From positions 8,807,501 to 8,871,500 of the forward strand of contig NZ_JANADR010000001.1 in assembly GCF_024199925.1 (NCBI RefSeq): DNA of 64,000 nt, written 5' to 3'. Each line of letters opens with the position of its first letter. Position 1 is the stretch's first letter. The position numbers and the translations under genes were made by a program. Shown piece by piece: positions 27,366 through 37,502 of the stretch. This DNA is from Bradyrhizobium sp. CCGUVB1N3. GTDB lineage: Bacteria > Pseudomonadota > Alphaproteobacteria > Rhizobiales > Xanthobacteraceae. The notes beneath the pieces were generated by a model, which ran no database searches, was not told the DNA's origin, and saw only the letters and a list, made by a program, of their open reading frames with translations.

Positions 27366-28292
27366 TCAAGGAGCCGTTCGATGGTCTCGGTAGCTTCCAT
27401 CATCAATCCCAGGAACTGGACTTGGTCTCGATGCAAGCGCGCGAACTCGCTCTGCTGGGTTGGTATCCTGCGCCTTCTTGTCGGCCGCCGCAGCCTTCAT
27501 CTCGTAATCTTGCAAGGCGGCCGACGTCTTCGAGTAAGCAGTCTCGACACTAGCCTTCTGCGGACCCCGGCTCTGACGAATTGCTGTCCGCACATTAGCG
27601 ACCTCTTGGGTCCGCGAAGACTCGGCATTCTTTCTGATGGAGTCTGCGTCGTCAGAGGCGCGCTTGGCCGCATCGCGATCGGATCGTAAACCTTGGTCAA
27701 AGGTGGACGTATGCTCCGCGACGATGGCAGCGTTCTTCTCGGCAGAAAGTGCCGTCAGACGTGCGGAAACCTCGGGTGCAAACAACGTCTGACCGGCGAT
27801 CGTTCCGAGCACGACCGCAACCGTCAGGCCGACAATCGCGCGGAACGTAATCGCCACGAACCACGCGATGTCTTCCATGCCAAAACTTAGCTGCGCGCCG
27901 GCCTTGATGACTTCCTGCTTGCCGGCGTAGTAGAGGCCGCGAACATGCAGGAATGCGTCGATCCTTTGGAACAGGAAGGTGAGGCCGCCGCCCAGCATGA
28001 CATGGACCGGACTTACGGCCCCCGCTTCGCCGAACACAGTATGCAGGGCGATCGTGAAAATGCCGAACAGGTAGAGCAGCAGCGCAAGCTCCGCCAGTCC
28101 GCGATTGCACTGGGTCGTAACATCGCTTTCGTCGGCGAAGCGTTCAAGCAAGGCCGGCCGCAAGCCGACGATGCCGGTTTGAAACTTCTCCTTCCGCCCC
28201 AGCCTGATGGGCTTCGAAGGTTGAGAGCGAAGAGAACTGTTCTGCAATGAGCCCATTCCGCTAGGGGGAGGGCCGAAGGGATCGTAAGTCAT
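27366..28292 (-). CDS. DUF4407-like membrane protein with coiled-coil domain
   Basis: 308 residues, ATG preceded by GGAGAACC. Hydrophobic segments at about 66-90 (LAELALLLYLFGIFTIALHT), 95-112 and 140-170 (FRAIVGLTVAVVLGTIAGQT) resemble the N-terminal membrane part of DUF4407 proteins. They are followed by a charged helical region (residues about 180-285) rich in Ala, Glu and Lys. The final residues (SRPSPVPGIDDGSYRDHRTAP) look unlike the rest and may come from a shortened end. Function unknown. Confidence 0.65.
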   Translation of the reverse strand: MTYDPFGPPPSGMGSLQNSSLRSQPSKPIRLGRKEKFQTGIVGLRPALLERFADESDVTTQCNRGLAELALLLYLFGIFTIALHTVFGEAGAVSPVHVMLGGGLTFLFQRIDAFLHVRGLYYAGKQEVIKAGAQLSFGMEDIAWFVAITFRAIVGLTVAVVLGTIAGQTLFAPEVSARLTALSAEKNAAIVAEHTSTFDQGLRSDRDAAKRASDDADSIRKNAESSRTQEVANVRTAIRQSRGPQKASVETAYSKTSAALQDYEMKAAAADKKAQDTNPAERVRALASRPSPVPGIDDGSYRDHRTAP

Positions 28293-29014
28293 GTATGGTT
28301 CTCCAGATTAGATGCGAAAGACACGAGGGGTTCCTTCCGGCGTCCGAAGGCGGACGTCGGCAGATCTCGTTGAAGGGCCTGTTGGGGCCCGGCTTACAGA
28401 AGAGGTCGCTTACTTGGCGGGCGGTGGCACACGGGCAGCACTGCCGCCGGGCCAGGCCAGGACTGGGTAGGAGTGGATCAGCCGCAGGGTGCGGAATTCC
28501 CGGCACGCATTCAGGTGACCGGCGTAACCGTTCGGACGGAAAGAATGCCGGAGGACGCCAGAGCGGATGGGGCGGTTCAGTACACGTGCTGCACGGTCGG
28601 TAATCCGACCAAAGAACGCCAGAAGCGTGTCGTTACGGCTGGTTTGTCGGAGCATTTCGTCCTCGTCTGAAAAATCTCAGAGGACGATCATGCGCACGAC
28701 GAAGCGCGGAATTCGCGCCGTAAGGGGCGCGGAGCTGCACAAGCGCAGCGCGGAAGCGAGCGGCTTTGACGGCGCCGCGCGCGTCGGCAGAACCGGGCGG
28801 AGAGAGGACGCACCCGGGCGGCGATGAAGGATCGAAGCGAAACAGGACACGCCAACCAGACGGTTCGCCGCGTTAACCAGGGATTACTCACGGGACTTCA
28901 GACGCAGTAATCACCGCTGTGGAATCACTCGTAAGGATCGGGCATTGCCGAACATTCCAAACACCGTGCGGCTCGCACACGCTATCGAAAGCCTTCTCAG
29001 CACAGGAGGTAGCG
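28293..29014. other. Mostly non-coding stretch before the VirD4-like gene
   Basis: One weak candidate, 28410-28655 on the minus strand (81 residues, MLRQTSRNDTLLAFFGRITD), has a plausible ribosome binding site but no recognisable family. Other frames are Arg-rich shadows. AGGAGGT at 29004-29010 belongs to the VirD4-like gene. Confidence 0.4.
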
Positions 29015-30562
29015 ATGATCGACTTCTTCAAGAGCGAACGGCAGAAGTATCGAACGAGGCTAAGTGATGCGCAGCTTGGCAGATACCCGTCGCTTTCGGG
29101 CTTTGATGCGCGCAGCGCCGAGCTTTACGGACAGGCCTTGCCGCGCGGCGTATTGCTCCCGCGGCTCGAGCGGGACCGCGAGCGCATGACCTTCTGGATG
29201 TCGCCCTCACAGTTGCTCGGCTATCGTTTTCGATTAGGACAGATCATACTTGGCAAGCTTGCCAGCACGTATCTCGGACATCTCGACGATCGGCCCATCG
29301 TGACCATCGGGGGAGCGCGTGCCGGCAAGACCTCGACGGTGCTGGAGCCAAATCTCTATCTCTATCCCGGCTCGATGCTGGTGCTCGATCCCAAGGGCGA
29401 GCTCGCACGCACGGCGCGCTTCCGCCGGGCGATGGGACATAATGTGTATGTGCTTGACCCGTTCGGTCAGTCAGGCGAGCCGAGCGCCTGCTTCAACCCC
29501 CTTGCGGAACTCGATCCGCATGATCTCAATTTGGTGGATGACGTCATCTCGATCGCCAATGCGCTGGTGCCGGATGATGGCGATGCCCGGGCGAAGCACT
29601 GGAACGACAGTGCCCGCATGCTGCTGGTAGGCCTCATTCTATGCACGCTGACGCTTCCGCGAAGCGAACGCAACCTCGTGACGGTGCGCGAGCTTCTGTG
29701 TCTGACGTATGCGCCGCTGCTGCGGGCGGCAACCGCTGCCGCTGACCGCGCTTTTGCCGAGGCATCGCTTCAAGGAAAGCAGCAGTATTTCGATCGGAAC
29801 AGCTTTGCGATCAAAGAATTGCTGGATCGAATGGCCGGGATGGGCGGCCGGTTCGGCGGCATCCCTGCCGCGATCGGTCAGCGCTTCAAACAAACGCCGC
29901 AGCAAGAGCGAGGCTCCATATTCAGCACGGCGGCGACTCACACGGATTTCCTCGACAGCCTGCCCTTGCGGGCCACCCTGGGGCGATCTGACTTCCGGCT
30001 CTCCACATTGCGCGGCGACCGGCCGGCGACGATCTTTATGTGCTTGCCGGTCGGCCGAATGGAGCGCCACGCGCGCTGGATGCGGATCATTGTTCAACTC
30101 ACTTGCACCGTGCTTGAAAGCTTTGGCTCGTACCCGCGTGATCTGCTGCCGATTCTGTTTCTGATGGAAGAGTTCGCTGTGCTTGGCCACATGGACTTCA
30201 TGGAACGCGCGGCGGCGTACTTCCCGGGCTTTGGCGTCAAGTTATGGGTGGTGCTGCAGGACATCACACAGTTACAGCGCCACTACAACAAAGGATGGGA
30301 GACCTTTCTTGGCAACTCTGGATTGGTTCAGCTTTTCGCGAACGGCGACCAGGAGACGCTACGCTATGCGGCAGACCGGCTTGAAAAGCTGATCGAACCG
30401 TCCGAGCTGCGTTCTGCTTTCATGCGCGAGCGGTTCAGCCAGCTACTGCTGATGCAGGGCATGCCCCCGGCGGCTGCACTTCGGCTCGGGCACGAGGACG
30501 TAGATATGATCCGCGCTCGGGCCGAGGCCGCAATCAGGCCCTCTATTGCCAGTGCATCATAA
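29015..30562 (+). CDS. VirD4/TraG-type coupling ATPase without membrane anchor
   Basis: 515 residues from ATG 29015, set by a consensus AGGAGGT 4 bases upstream. Walker A is GGARAGKTS (residues 99-107), the adjacent motif MLVLDPKGELARTA follows, and Walker B is PILFLMEEFAVLGHM (about 375-390). LWVVLQDITQLQRHY and the C-terminal IIANGDQ-like FANGDQETL are also typical. The protein couples DNA or protein substrates to a type IV secretion system. Unlike classical VirD4, no N-terminal transmembrane helices are visible. No relaxase or VirB genes are present in the window, so the conjugation system here is either elsewhere or lost. Confidence 0.88.
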   Translation: MIDFFKSERQKYRTRLSDAQLGRYPSLSGFDARSAELYGQALPRGVLLPRLERDRERMTFWMSPSQLLGYRFRLGQIILGKLASTYLGHLDDRPIVTIGGARAGKTSTVLEPNLYLYPGSMLVLDPKGELARTARFRRAMGHNVYVLDPFGQSGEPSACFNPLAELDPHDLNLVDDVISIANALVPDDGDARAKHWNDSARMLLVGLILCTLTLPRSERNLVTVRELLCLTYAPLLRAATAAADRAFAEASLQGKQQYFDRNSFAIKELLDRMAGMGGRFGGIPAAIGQRFKQTPQQERGSIFSTAATHTDFLDSLPLRATLGRSDFRLSTLRGDRPATIFMCLPVGRMERHARWMRIIVQLTCTVLESFGSYPRDLLPILFLMEEFAVLGHMDFMERAAAYFPGFGVKLWVVLQDITQLQRHYNKGWETFLGNSGLVQLFANGDQETLRYAADRLEKLIEPSELRSAFMRERFSQLLLMQGMPPAAALRLGHEDVDMIRARAEAAIRPSIASAS

Positions 30563-30565
30563 CGG

Positions 30566-31213
30566 CTAATAGGCCGCCGGGGACATGACTTCCCGGCGGT
30601 CCCAAAGCTGCTCGATGGCAACCGTCAGATCCGCGATCAGTATCTCGGGCGTGTGGTCATTCACATCAAGCCGGTTTGCGGTCATTAGTTCGACAAAGCG
30701 CGTTCCGACGACCGCGCAGATATTCATCTGATCGGCCGTATCCGGCACTTCGAGAAGCTCCGGATGATTCTCGCCGAATTCTTCCGCGAAGAACACATCC
30801 TGCCCGTCGATAATCATGCAATCAGGCCGGATTTCGACGCTATGGCGAGCCTTGATCTTGAAGCAAAGCACAAGCCAGTTGGTCAGACCGATTGCTGTAA
30901 GCCCCAAAAGACCGGGGCCAGAGAAGAGCGCATCGACCGAAGAAACTTGCCAGCTGGCTGCGGCCGTCACTGCACTGCAGATGGCGACGCGCCATAATCT
31001 CAAGGGCACACCGAGATTGAGATCGCTGTACTGGATAAGGACCCCGCCCTCCGGCGTCAGCATGCGGGTATAGCCGTTGAAAGGGCTACGCCGCACACCT
31101 GAGTGCGCGTTCACCCAAAACGGGGCCGGGGCCGCCGCGCCGTAGCGTTCAATGTCATTCGCCAGCTGCGGATCAAATTCGACGGATCGCGGCGTAAAAC
31201 CTACCTTGGTCAT
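30566..31213 (-). CDS. Two-helix membrane protein of unknown function
   Basis: 215 residues. Two hydrophobic segments at about 70-110 (LWRVAICSAVTAAASWQ; LLGLTAIGLTNWLVLCF) separate a short N-terminal part from a C-terminal soluble domain (FFAEEFGENHPELLEV). No family recognised. It is convergent with the VirD4-like gene, with only 3 bases between the two stops, and could be an associated inner-membrane component. Confidence 0.6.
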   Translation of the reverse strand: MTKVGFTPRSVEFDPQLANDIERYGAAAPAPFWVNAHSGVRRSPFNGYTRMLTPEGGVLIQYSDLNLGVPLRLWRVAICSAVTAAASWQVSSVDALFSGPGLLGLTAIGLTNWLVLCFKIKARHSVEIRPDCMIIDGQDVFFAEEFGENHPELLEVPDTADQMNICAVVGTRFVELMTANRLDVNDHTPEILIADLTVAIEQLWDRREVMSPAAY

Positions 31214-31325
31214 GCTCTAAGATAGCATCGCGACGCGCGTTTTCGAACAAGGGTATCGCCGGTTTCCCAGACATTCCCGCGCAAGACGATGGCTTTCAGA
31301 AGGTAGGCTCTCCTGGCACCAATTC

Positions 31326-34300
31326 CTACTGCTGGAGATGCGCCAGCGCGATCCTGATATCGAAGTAGCCCATATCGGCTTTGTCCGCATCGTCCAGCGC
31401 GCGTACGAGCATCGCCTTACATTGATCTTTTCCGCCCTGCAACAGCATCCATCGAGCCAAAAAATACCACGGTCCCCACGGGTCCGGGTCGGTCCGTTGC
31501 AGCGCTTCGCCAGGCGTCAACTGGCCGGCAAACAGCGAAACGACAGGACCGAATTCGTCCGATACTTTGGTGCGCTTAATATTCTTCTTAAGTTCTTCCT
31601 GTGCCCCCGCAGCATCCGCGACCGCTCGCAACAAGAATAGTCGCAGGGCAACATCGGGGGATTTTATGCCCCGCTCTAGGGCCAGCCGGTAATCACTTAG
31701 AGCGAGGTCGGCGTTTCCAAGTTCTTCGCGCGCTTTGCCTCGCTGTTGCAGAACCAAGCTGGCAAACGGATCAACCTTGAGCGCCTCATCATAATCTGCG
31801 ATCGCCCGCACATAGTCGCCGGAAGCGTAGAAAGTATCGCCGCGGTCGCTCCAAGCTATGGCGCTGCGTTGATCCCGCCGAATGAGGCTCGAAAAGTCGG
31901 AGCTAGCATTGGTGAAGTCTCCGAGCGCCCGATATGCGATGGCGCGCTTTCGAATTAGGTCCGTTGGAGGATCAGACCTGTCTCCAACGATAGCGTTGTA
32001 TTCCCTTACTTCGTTCGCATAGTCGCGCTTGTCGGCGAATATGCCCGCTCGCATCATATGCGCTTGCCAGCTTGAGATGCCGTCGTATTCTGGCAGCACC
32101 TTTGCAAGATCTTCGATGGCTTGGTCGGGCTCATCCCGGACGTGAAGTCGTCCGATCTCTAGCAGCGCAGTTGCGAGTGGCCAGCCGCGTGGATGGAGCG
32201 CAAGTGCAGACTTGAAGTCAGCAAGAGCCTTGGATGGGTCGTTCATCTCATAATATCTGCCGCGCCCCAGATAGGCCGCGATCAGGTCGTCACCACAATT
32301 AATCGCCCTGTTGTAGTCGACCAACGCCGCTTGCGCATCCCGGCGCTCTTCGAGGAGTCGCGCGCGATCGAGAAAGATTCGCGTGCGGCATCCTGCGCTT
32401 TCTAAAGCCTCTTGATATCTTTCGAGAGCCTCGTTTGATTGACCGATGGCAGCGGAAATCTGAGCGCCCAGCCAATAAATTTGGGCCAAAGCGAAACGAT
32501 CGAGCTTCTCTTTGACGCTCGCGACTGGGTACAACGCCTCTCGCAAACACTCGCTTTTCGCGATGGCCAAACATTTCCAAAGTCTCGCCGTACTAATATC
32601 GATGGCGTCTTCGCCTAGCTGTTCTGACTGATCAAGATCGTCCTTGGCACCGCGATCCCCAAGCGCCAGCCGGGCCAGCCCTCGGCCCAGATAACCCTGT
32701 GGCTTCCGGGGTCGTTGCCGTACGGCCTCGTTGAAGTCTGCGACCGCAGCAGCGAATTCTCCCTTACTGAGATATGCAGTCCCTCGGGCCAGGGATATCA
32801 ACGGAAGGGCCTGATCGACTCGAGAAGCCTCTTGGATCTGCCCTAGAGCATCATCGGCTCTCGCCAGGGAGATATACGACACACCAATGCCAGCGTAGGC
32901 CGTCGCAGTCTGCCTATTCGTTCGCAGCGTTGTTTCAAACTCGGCAACCGCAGCATCGAATTGATACGCGGCCATGTGCGCCACGGCGAGAAAATATCGA
33001 ATGCTTGATCGGTTGATTTGATCACTACCATCGTTTTCGATGGCACTTTTGAAGTCACTGAGCGCTTCTTCGACCCTGTTTAGTTGGAGGTGGACGATGC
33101 CGCGATTAACCCAAGCTGGCGTGAATTTCGAGTCGGCTTTGATAGCTTCGCTAAAGTAGGTCTGGGCGCGCTCGTATTCACCTTGATCGGCGGCGATCAC
33201 GCCGAGGCCATTGAACGGATAGGCTCGTCTTATTGCGGACTTAAGGGCCAGATTGTAGTCAATCGTTGCAAGATCAGTTTTGCCTTGAAGAGAGAACGCG
33301 TACCCGCGGTTAAACAAGGCGGCCGCGAAATTTGGGGCAGCCTCGATGGCTCGGCTAAAATTCGCAATCGCACGGTCAAGGTCCGGGTGTTCTCGCTGGA
33401 AGTAGATGACGCCAAGATTGTTTGAGGGAATGGGAGAGCTTTTGTCTGCCGCGATCGCCCTCTCGTAGTAGGAAATAGCTTCAGCCGACTCGCCCTGTTG
33501 CTCCAATGCATAACCCAGGTCGCTGTAATCCAAGGCCGTCGGGTCGTTCGCGATCACCTGCTGGAATTCGGTGCTGGCTCGGGTGAAGTCGCCGTTCTGG
33601 TTTGCGAGTCGACCGAGCTGGCGGTGAACGTCGGCTGCAGCTTTGCCTGCGCTGAAACCATTCTTGACCCTGTCTTCAATGATCGACTGGATCATTTGAC
33701 CGGCATCGGCTGTCTTTGCATCAAGCCTCAGTTTATCTACCTGCATCAAGCGCGGATCGATGGCTATGCTCACTGGGGCAACCACCCCGTACCAGGTATA
33801 GTTCGGCGTCAAATCGCGCCACATCTTGGGATCGGTGACCGCGGCATATGGTTTAGCGTACGACAAGCTCTTCAGGAAGTCCGTTACCCGCGAGGTCGTT
33901 GCTTGGGCTTGCGGCGTGGGCAGCTGGCGGCGCCGTTCGGAAAGTAGATAGGCTGTAACCGGGATCACAATGACGAGAACGACGCTCGTCAAAAGGACGG
34001 CTGATATAGCGATCAGGTACGGCTTCAGACGAGACCCGTGAGCAGGGCTCTTCGCAACTGGACCACCCGGTGCCGCAACTTCCGCAGCCAAAATGGTCTG
34101 GCTCGGAATCGGAGGTGGGGCTGGAGTAAACCCTATCGGGGCAGAAGCAGCCTCCGCATCCACTGCTGCTGGGGAAGCAAGCTGATCGGGAGGAAGCCTA
34201 TCAACCTCGTTGGCTTGTTCGACATCGCTCCGACTTGATTCCGAGTCGGCGGGCTTTAGCGGGGCGGATTCCGCGGCCGACGCCGCGTTGTCGGTGGCCG

Positions 34301-34772
34301 GCTCGTCGGATTCATTTCGAATTCGCTTTTGTGCGGCCTCGAGAAAGGGGACCCAGGTGGTGATATCCTCCTTGAAAGGCGCGGGATCCCGATAGATTTC
34401 GAGATCCTTCAGAAATGTATGGATATGGCCAATGTGTTTGAGATCGATCGCGATACGGGGCGCGTTGCCAAGGTAAGCATTGCCGTTCCCACCGAAGCCG
34501 AAGAGATAGTAGTATGGTCCCACTTTATGCGGGTTCATAATTTTCGGTCGGCTTCCCGGGAGATCTTTTCGAGTTTCCGCGTATTCGAGAAGCCGCTTCT
34601 TCGTAAGGGAGGAATCTATGGCTGCGCGAAAGTTGAGGGCTTCAATGGTACGGTTGACCTCATCGCGCACGTCGCTCATGGGTTTCGAATTCAGGTCGAC
34701 TTTTTTGGTCACCTCAGCCTTGGCGGCCGTTTGAAACGCGCTTGACCCTTCGTCAGCGGAATTCTCGCCCAT
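31326..34772 (-). CDS. Giant membrane-anchored TPR protein
   Basis: About 1148 residues. A cytoplasmic N-terminal region of about 250 residues ends in a Pro/Ala-rich linker and one transmembrane helix (LIAISAVLLTSVVLVIVIPV). The remainder is a solenoid of some twenty TPR units with the usual W.N.G......A......A....P pattern (for example AIADYDEALKVDPFASLVLQ). Conserved Trp/Tyr in AYFNRG-like positions are clear. A long intergenic region precedes it. It may scaffold a complex on the periplasmic side. No catalytic domain is visible. The start is ATG 34772; the GTG just before is less likely. Confidence 0.75.
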   Translation of the reverse strand: MGENSADEGSSAFQTAAKAEVTKKVDLNSKPMSDVRDEVNRTIEALNFRAAIDSSLTKKRLLEYAETRKDLPGSRPKIMNPHKVGPYYYLFGFGGNGNAYLGNAPRIAIDLKHIGHIHTFLKDLEIYRDPAPFKEDITTWVPFLEAAQKRIRNESDEPATDNAASAAESAPLKPADSESSRSDVEQANEVDRLPPDQLASPAAVDAEAASAPIGFTPAPPPIPSQTILAAEVAAPGGPVAKSPAHGSRLKPYLIAISAVLLTSVVLVIVIPVTAYLLSERRRQLPTPQAQATTSRVTDFLKSLSYAKPYAAVTDPKMWRDLTPNYTWYGVVAPVSIAIDPRLMQVDKLRLDAKTADAGQMIQSIIEDRVKNGFSAGKAAADVHRQLGRLANQNGDFTRASTEFQQVIANDPTALDYSDLGYALEQQGESAEAISYYERAIAADKSSPIPSNNLGVIYFQREHPDLDRAIANFSRAIEAAPNFAAALFNRGYAFSLQGKTDLATIDYNLALKSAIRRAYPFNGLGVIAADQGEYERAQTYFSEAIKADSKFTPAWVNRGIVHLQLNRVEEALSDFKSAIENDGSDQINRSSIRYFLAVAHMAAYQFDAAVAEFETTLRTNRQTATAYAGIGVSYISLARADDALGQIQEASRVDQALPLISLARGTAYLSKGEFAAAVADFNEAVRQRPRKPQGYLGRGLARLALGDRGAKDDLDQSEQLGEDAIDISTARLWKCLAIAKSECLREALYPVASVKEKLDRFALAQIYWLGAQISAAIGQSNEALERYQEALESAGCRTRIFLDRARLLEERRDAQAALVDYNRAINCGDDLIAAYLGRGRYYEMNDPSKALADFKSALALHPRGWPLATALLEIGRLHVRDEPDQAIEDLAKVLPEYDGISSWQAHMMRAGIFADKRDYANEVREYNAIVGDRSDPPTDLIRKRAIAYRALGDFTNASSDFSSLIRRDQRSAIAWSDRGDTFYASGDYVRAIADYDEALKVDPFASLVLQQRGKAREELGNADLALSDYRLALERGIKSPDVALRLFLLRAVADAAGAQEELKKNIKRTKVSDEFGPVVSLFAGQLTPGEALQRTDPDPWGPWYFLARWMLLQGGKDQCKAMLVRALDDADKADMGYFDIRIALAHLQQ

Positions 34773-34775
34773 CAC

Positions 34776-34971
34776 GAATCCTAAGCCTTACCTTGCGCGG
34801 GTCTTTTACAGGCAAAAGTGGTGCCGGGGGATAGCCACACGTTTTTAAGCCTACAAACCCTTCCAGCCGTCGCTCCGTAACCAATTGAAAATATTATGAA
34901 AGTAATTTCAATAGTTGTGATAACTATAATTACACGTTTAAATTGTAAATTGGCATTGAAAGAGGTTTGGC
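34776..34971. promoter_or_regulatory. AT-rich divergent promoter region
   Basis: Between the divergent TPR and HR..GPA repeat genes lies a markedly AT-rich stretch (about 34890-34960) unlike the surrounding DNA, suited to promoters and to xenogeneic silencing. No specific boxes are assigned. Confidence 0.4.
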
Positions 34972-35406
34972 GTGAAAACGGACAGAATTGAGCAAACGAC
35001 AGAGTTAGCGACTGGCGTCGTCGTCTACGAAAATTACTTCCGTGAGAGAGAACGGCATCGTCTGGCGACCGAAGGTCCGGCTCTCATTCACCGCGATCCT
35101 AGAACCGGAGCCGTGCTTGCCGAAGCATATCTCGAGGAAGGCAAGAGACACCGCACAGACGGACCGGCAGTAATCGAGCGAAATGCGAGTGGCGCGATCA
35201 TTCGTGAAGTCTATTGTGTCAAAGGCGTGCTCCACCGAGATCCTCTTGAAGGACCGGCGCTGATCGAACGCAAGAGCCCGCACAATCCCGACCAGATTAC
35301 CAGAGCGGAATACTATGTTATACTAATCCGCTGAGGTGGTGACTCACGGTGGGGCTTTCCAAATCAGCGGGTCGATGATTCAACATGGCAATTGGAGGGA
35401 GTTGCC

Positions 35407-35955
35407 ATGGGCCAGCCGATTGCGGTTCGGACGGATTTGACGGCGGTTGAGGTGCGCCGGTTAGCGCGGCGGGCGAAGGACAGCGATCAGGTTCGGCGGC
35501 TTCTGGCGATTGCTGCGGTGCTCGATGGCGCCTCGCGCACGGAGGCCGCCAAGGTCGGCGGGATGGACCGGCAGACGCTACGCGACTGGGTGATCCGGTT
35601 CAACGAGCAAGGGCCGGATGGTTTGATCAATGTCCCCGCGCCAGGTGCGCCGGCGAAGCTCAACGAGGAGCATCGGGCGTTTCTGGCGCAGATCGTGGAC
35701 GAAGGGCCGATCCCGGCCATCCATGGCGTGGTGCGCTGGCGGGCGTGTGACCTGATCATGCGGCTGCACGAGGAGTTTGGCATCTCGGTATCAGACGACA
35801 CGGTCTATCGCGCCCTCAAGGACCTCGGCTTCTCACACGTCAGCGCCCGGCCGAGAGCTTACAAGCAGGATCCCGATGCGATCGAGGCATATAAAAAAAC
35901 TTCCACTCCAGCGTGGAGGACATCCGCAGCAGCCTTGCGCCGGACACGCCGGTAG
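35407..35955 (+). CDS. IS630-family transposase, first frame
   Basis: About 182 residues from ATG 35407 (GGAGGGAG upstream). It holds the HTH domain (SDQVRRLLAIAAVLDGASRT, MDRQTLRDWVIRFNEQG) and a winged-helix part (SDDTVYRALKDLGFSHVSAR). After EAYKK the sequence passes a run of seven A followed by C (35894-35901). A -1 shift there joins it to the second frame, giving the normal continuation KKNFHSSVEDI. A programmed shift is likely, as in other IS630 elements. Confidence 0.85.
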   Translation: MGQPIAVRTDLTAVEVRRLARRAKDSDQVRRLLAIAAVLDGASRTEAAKVGGMDRQTLRDWVIRFNEQGPDGLINVPAPGAPAKLNEEHRAFLAQIVDEGPIPAIHGVVRWRACDLIMRLHEEFGISVSDDTVYRALKDLGFSHVSARPRAYKQDPDAIEAYKKTSTPAWRTSAAALRRTRR

Positions 35956-36476
35956 AGGTGTGGTTCCAGGATGAGATGCGGGTGGGCCAGAAGAATAAGC
36001 TCACCTATCGCTGGGCCAGAAAGGGATCGCGGCCGCGGGCAGCCCATGACCAGCGTACGCAATCGACGTACCTGTTCGGTGCCGTATGTCCTGAACTCGG
36101 AACTGGCGCCGCTCTGGTACTACCTTTCTGCAACACCGAAGCAATGCAGCTTCATCTCGATGAGATATCCACCAAGGTCAGCCATGGTGCCCACGCCATC
36201 ATCATCCTCGATCAGGCTGGATGGCACGGAGCGAAGCAGCTGAGCGTTCCGCACAACATCTCGCTGCTGCCATTGCCGCCGCGTTCGCCCGAGCTGAACA
36301 GCCAGGAGAACATCTGGCAGTTCATGCGCCAAAATTGGCTGTCAAACCGCGTCTTCAAATCCTACGACGACATCGTCGACCACTGCTGTTACGCCTGGAA
36401 CACCCTCATCGCGCAGCCGTGGAAGATCATGTCGATCGGGCTCCGCGATTGGGCTTACATCGGTCGATCATTATGA
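35913..36476 (+). CDS. IS630-family transposase, second frame (DDE domain)
   Basis: Residues VEVWFQDEMRVGQKNKL (first Asp, with Glu) , AIIILDQAGWHGAKQL (second Asp) and LPPRSPELNSQENIWQFM (final Glu) form the DDE catalytic domain. It is produced as a fusion with the first frame through the A-run slip site. The annotated start is the first ATG in frame and probably not used alone. Confidence 0.85.
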   Translation: MEDIRSSLAPDTPVEVWFQDEMRVGQKNKLTYRWARKGSRPRAAHDQRTQSTYLFGAVCPELGTGAALVLPFCNTEAMQLHLDEISTKVSHGAHAIIILDQAGWHGAKQLSVPHNISLLPLPPRSPELNSQENIWQFMRQNWLSNRVFKSYDDIVDHCCYAWNTLIAQPWKIMSIGLRDWAYIGRSL

Positions 36477-37502
36477 GGATTGGTATTAATGGGCGGCCGC
36501 ACCGACGTCCCAGTGCCGGTCCATGGCGCGTGATTTACAACAGTGCGGGCGAGGTTGAGTTGCAGGAGTTCTGCACCACGGAGGCTTTGACGGCGCCGAG
36601 CGCGCGAGTGCGGGGAGCTAGAAACCTGATTATTCGGGCAACAGCGAAGCTCGCACCCTTGCCGAAGATGAGTAACAAGAAGGTCTGGACGGACGTCTTG
36701 GGCAAAGGTCGTTCGACTCAGGTCACCGAACGAAGCACTGGCATCATCCTTTATGAGGCCTATCGACTGAATGGCGTGCTGCACCGCTCCGAAAATGAAG
36801 GACCGGCGCTCACAACATACGATCAGTTCGGCAAGAAGGAATACTATTATTTGAAAGGCCAACTGCACCGGGATTCGGGACCGGCATTCCAAGACGAGTG
36901 GAATGAAGCCTATTATCAAAATGGGCAACTCCACCGGGACTCGAAGGAGGGGCCGGCCCGCAAAGACGAATTGACTGAGGAGTACTATGAGAATGACCAA
37001 CTCCACCGGGATCCTAAAGAGGGGCCCGCTTTCATAGAGCGCGGCGATGTGTCGGAGTACCTCGAATACTGTTGGGAGGGCGAGCTCCATCGCGACCCGC
37101 AAGACGGCCCGGCCAAAGTCTTCAAATCGTCTGGACTCACGTTGGTCGAATACCGCGTCCACGGCAAGCCGTCACGCGATCCGCGAGTTGGTCCCTGGCT
37201 CCTCGTCACTGAGTCGGAAAGATCCTGAGACAAGAATTTTGCGAAGGCGACAGGCAGCCGACTGCCCTCGTCGAAGCGAAACCGGTCGTCGCGCAGCCGC
37301 TGGTGGTCGCTACAACGGCGGAAAAGGCAGTCACCGAACATCCCGAGCCCGAGATTGCGAGTTTGTACCGCAAAAGTGCGCTCTGTACGTGCCTTTCGGG
37401 GAAGCCTGCGGCTCGCTTGTGACAACCCCGCTTGAGCGCCTCGGCCTGGAAACGGGCATCGAGGCCGCCATCGGGGCGGGCTCAAAACCGAAAGGAAATA
37501 TC

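Larger units (their letters stand above)
35321..36486 (+). mobile_element. IS630-family element (1166 bp)
   Basis: Imperfect inverted ends TACTAATCC (35321 onwards) and GGATTGGTA (ending near 36486) are flanked by TA (35319-35320 and 36487-36488), the usual target of this family. It carries a transposase in two overlapping frames. Its removal restores the frame of the host gene exactly. Confidence 0.85.
34972..37228 (+). pseudogene. HR..GPA-repeat gene interrupted by an IS630 element
   Basis: Two exons-like pieces, 34972-35318 and 36487-37228, form one frame of 362 residues when the IS630 element and one TA are removed: …RAEYYV then NGRPHRRPSAGPW. The protein is built from about ten units of roughly 25 residues with the pattern YY.NG.LHR....GPA (for example EAYYQNGQLHRDSKEGPAR), akin to MORN-type or toxin/immunity repeat proteins. 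GTG 34972 is preceded by AAAGAGG. A second possible start is MSNKKVW (36669). The function is unknown; surviving parts may still be expressed separately. Confidence 0.75.

Noticed and set aside
37230..37500. Possible coding fragment (KPVVAQPLVVATTAEKA)
   Set aside because: No start, no family, and it is followed by a well-supported small gene in another frame.
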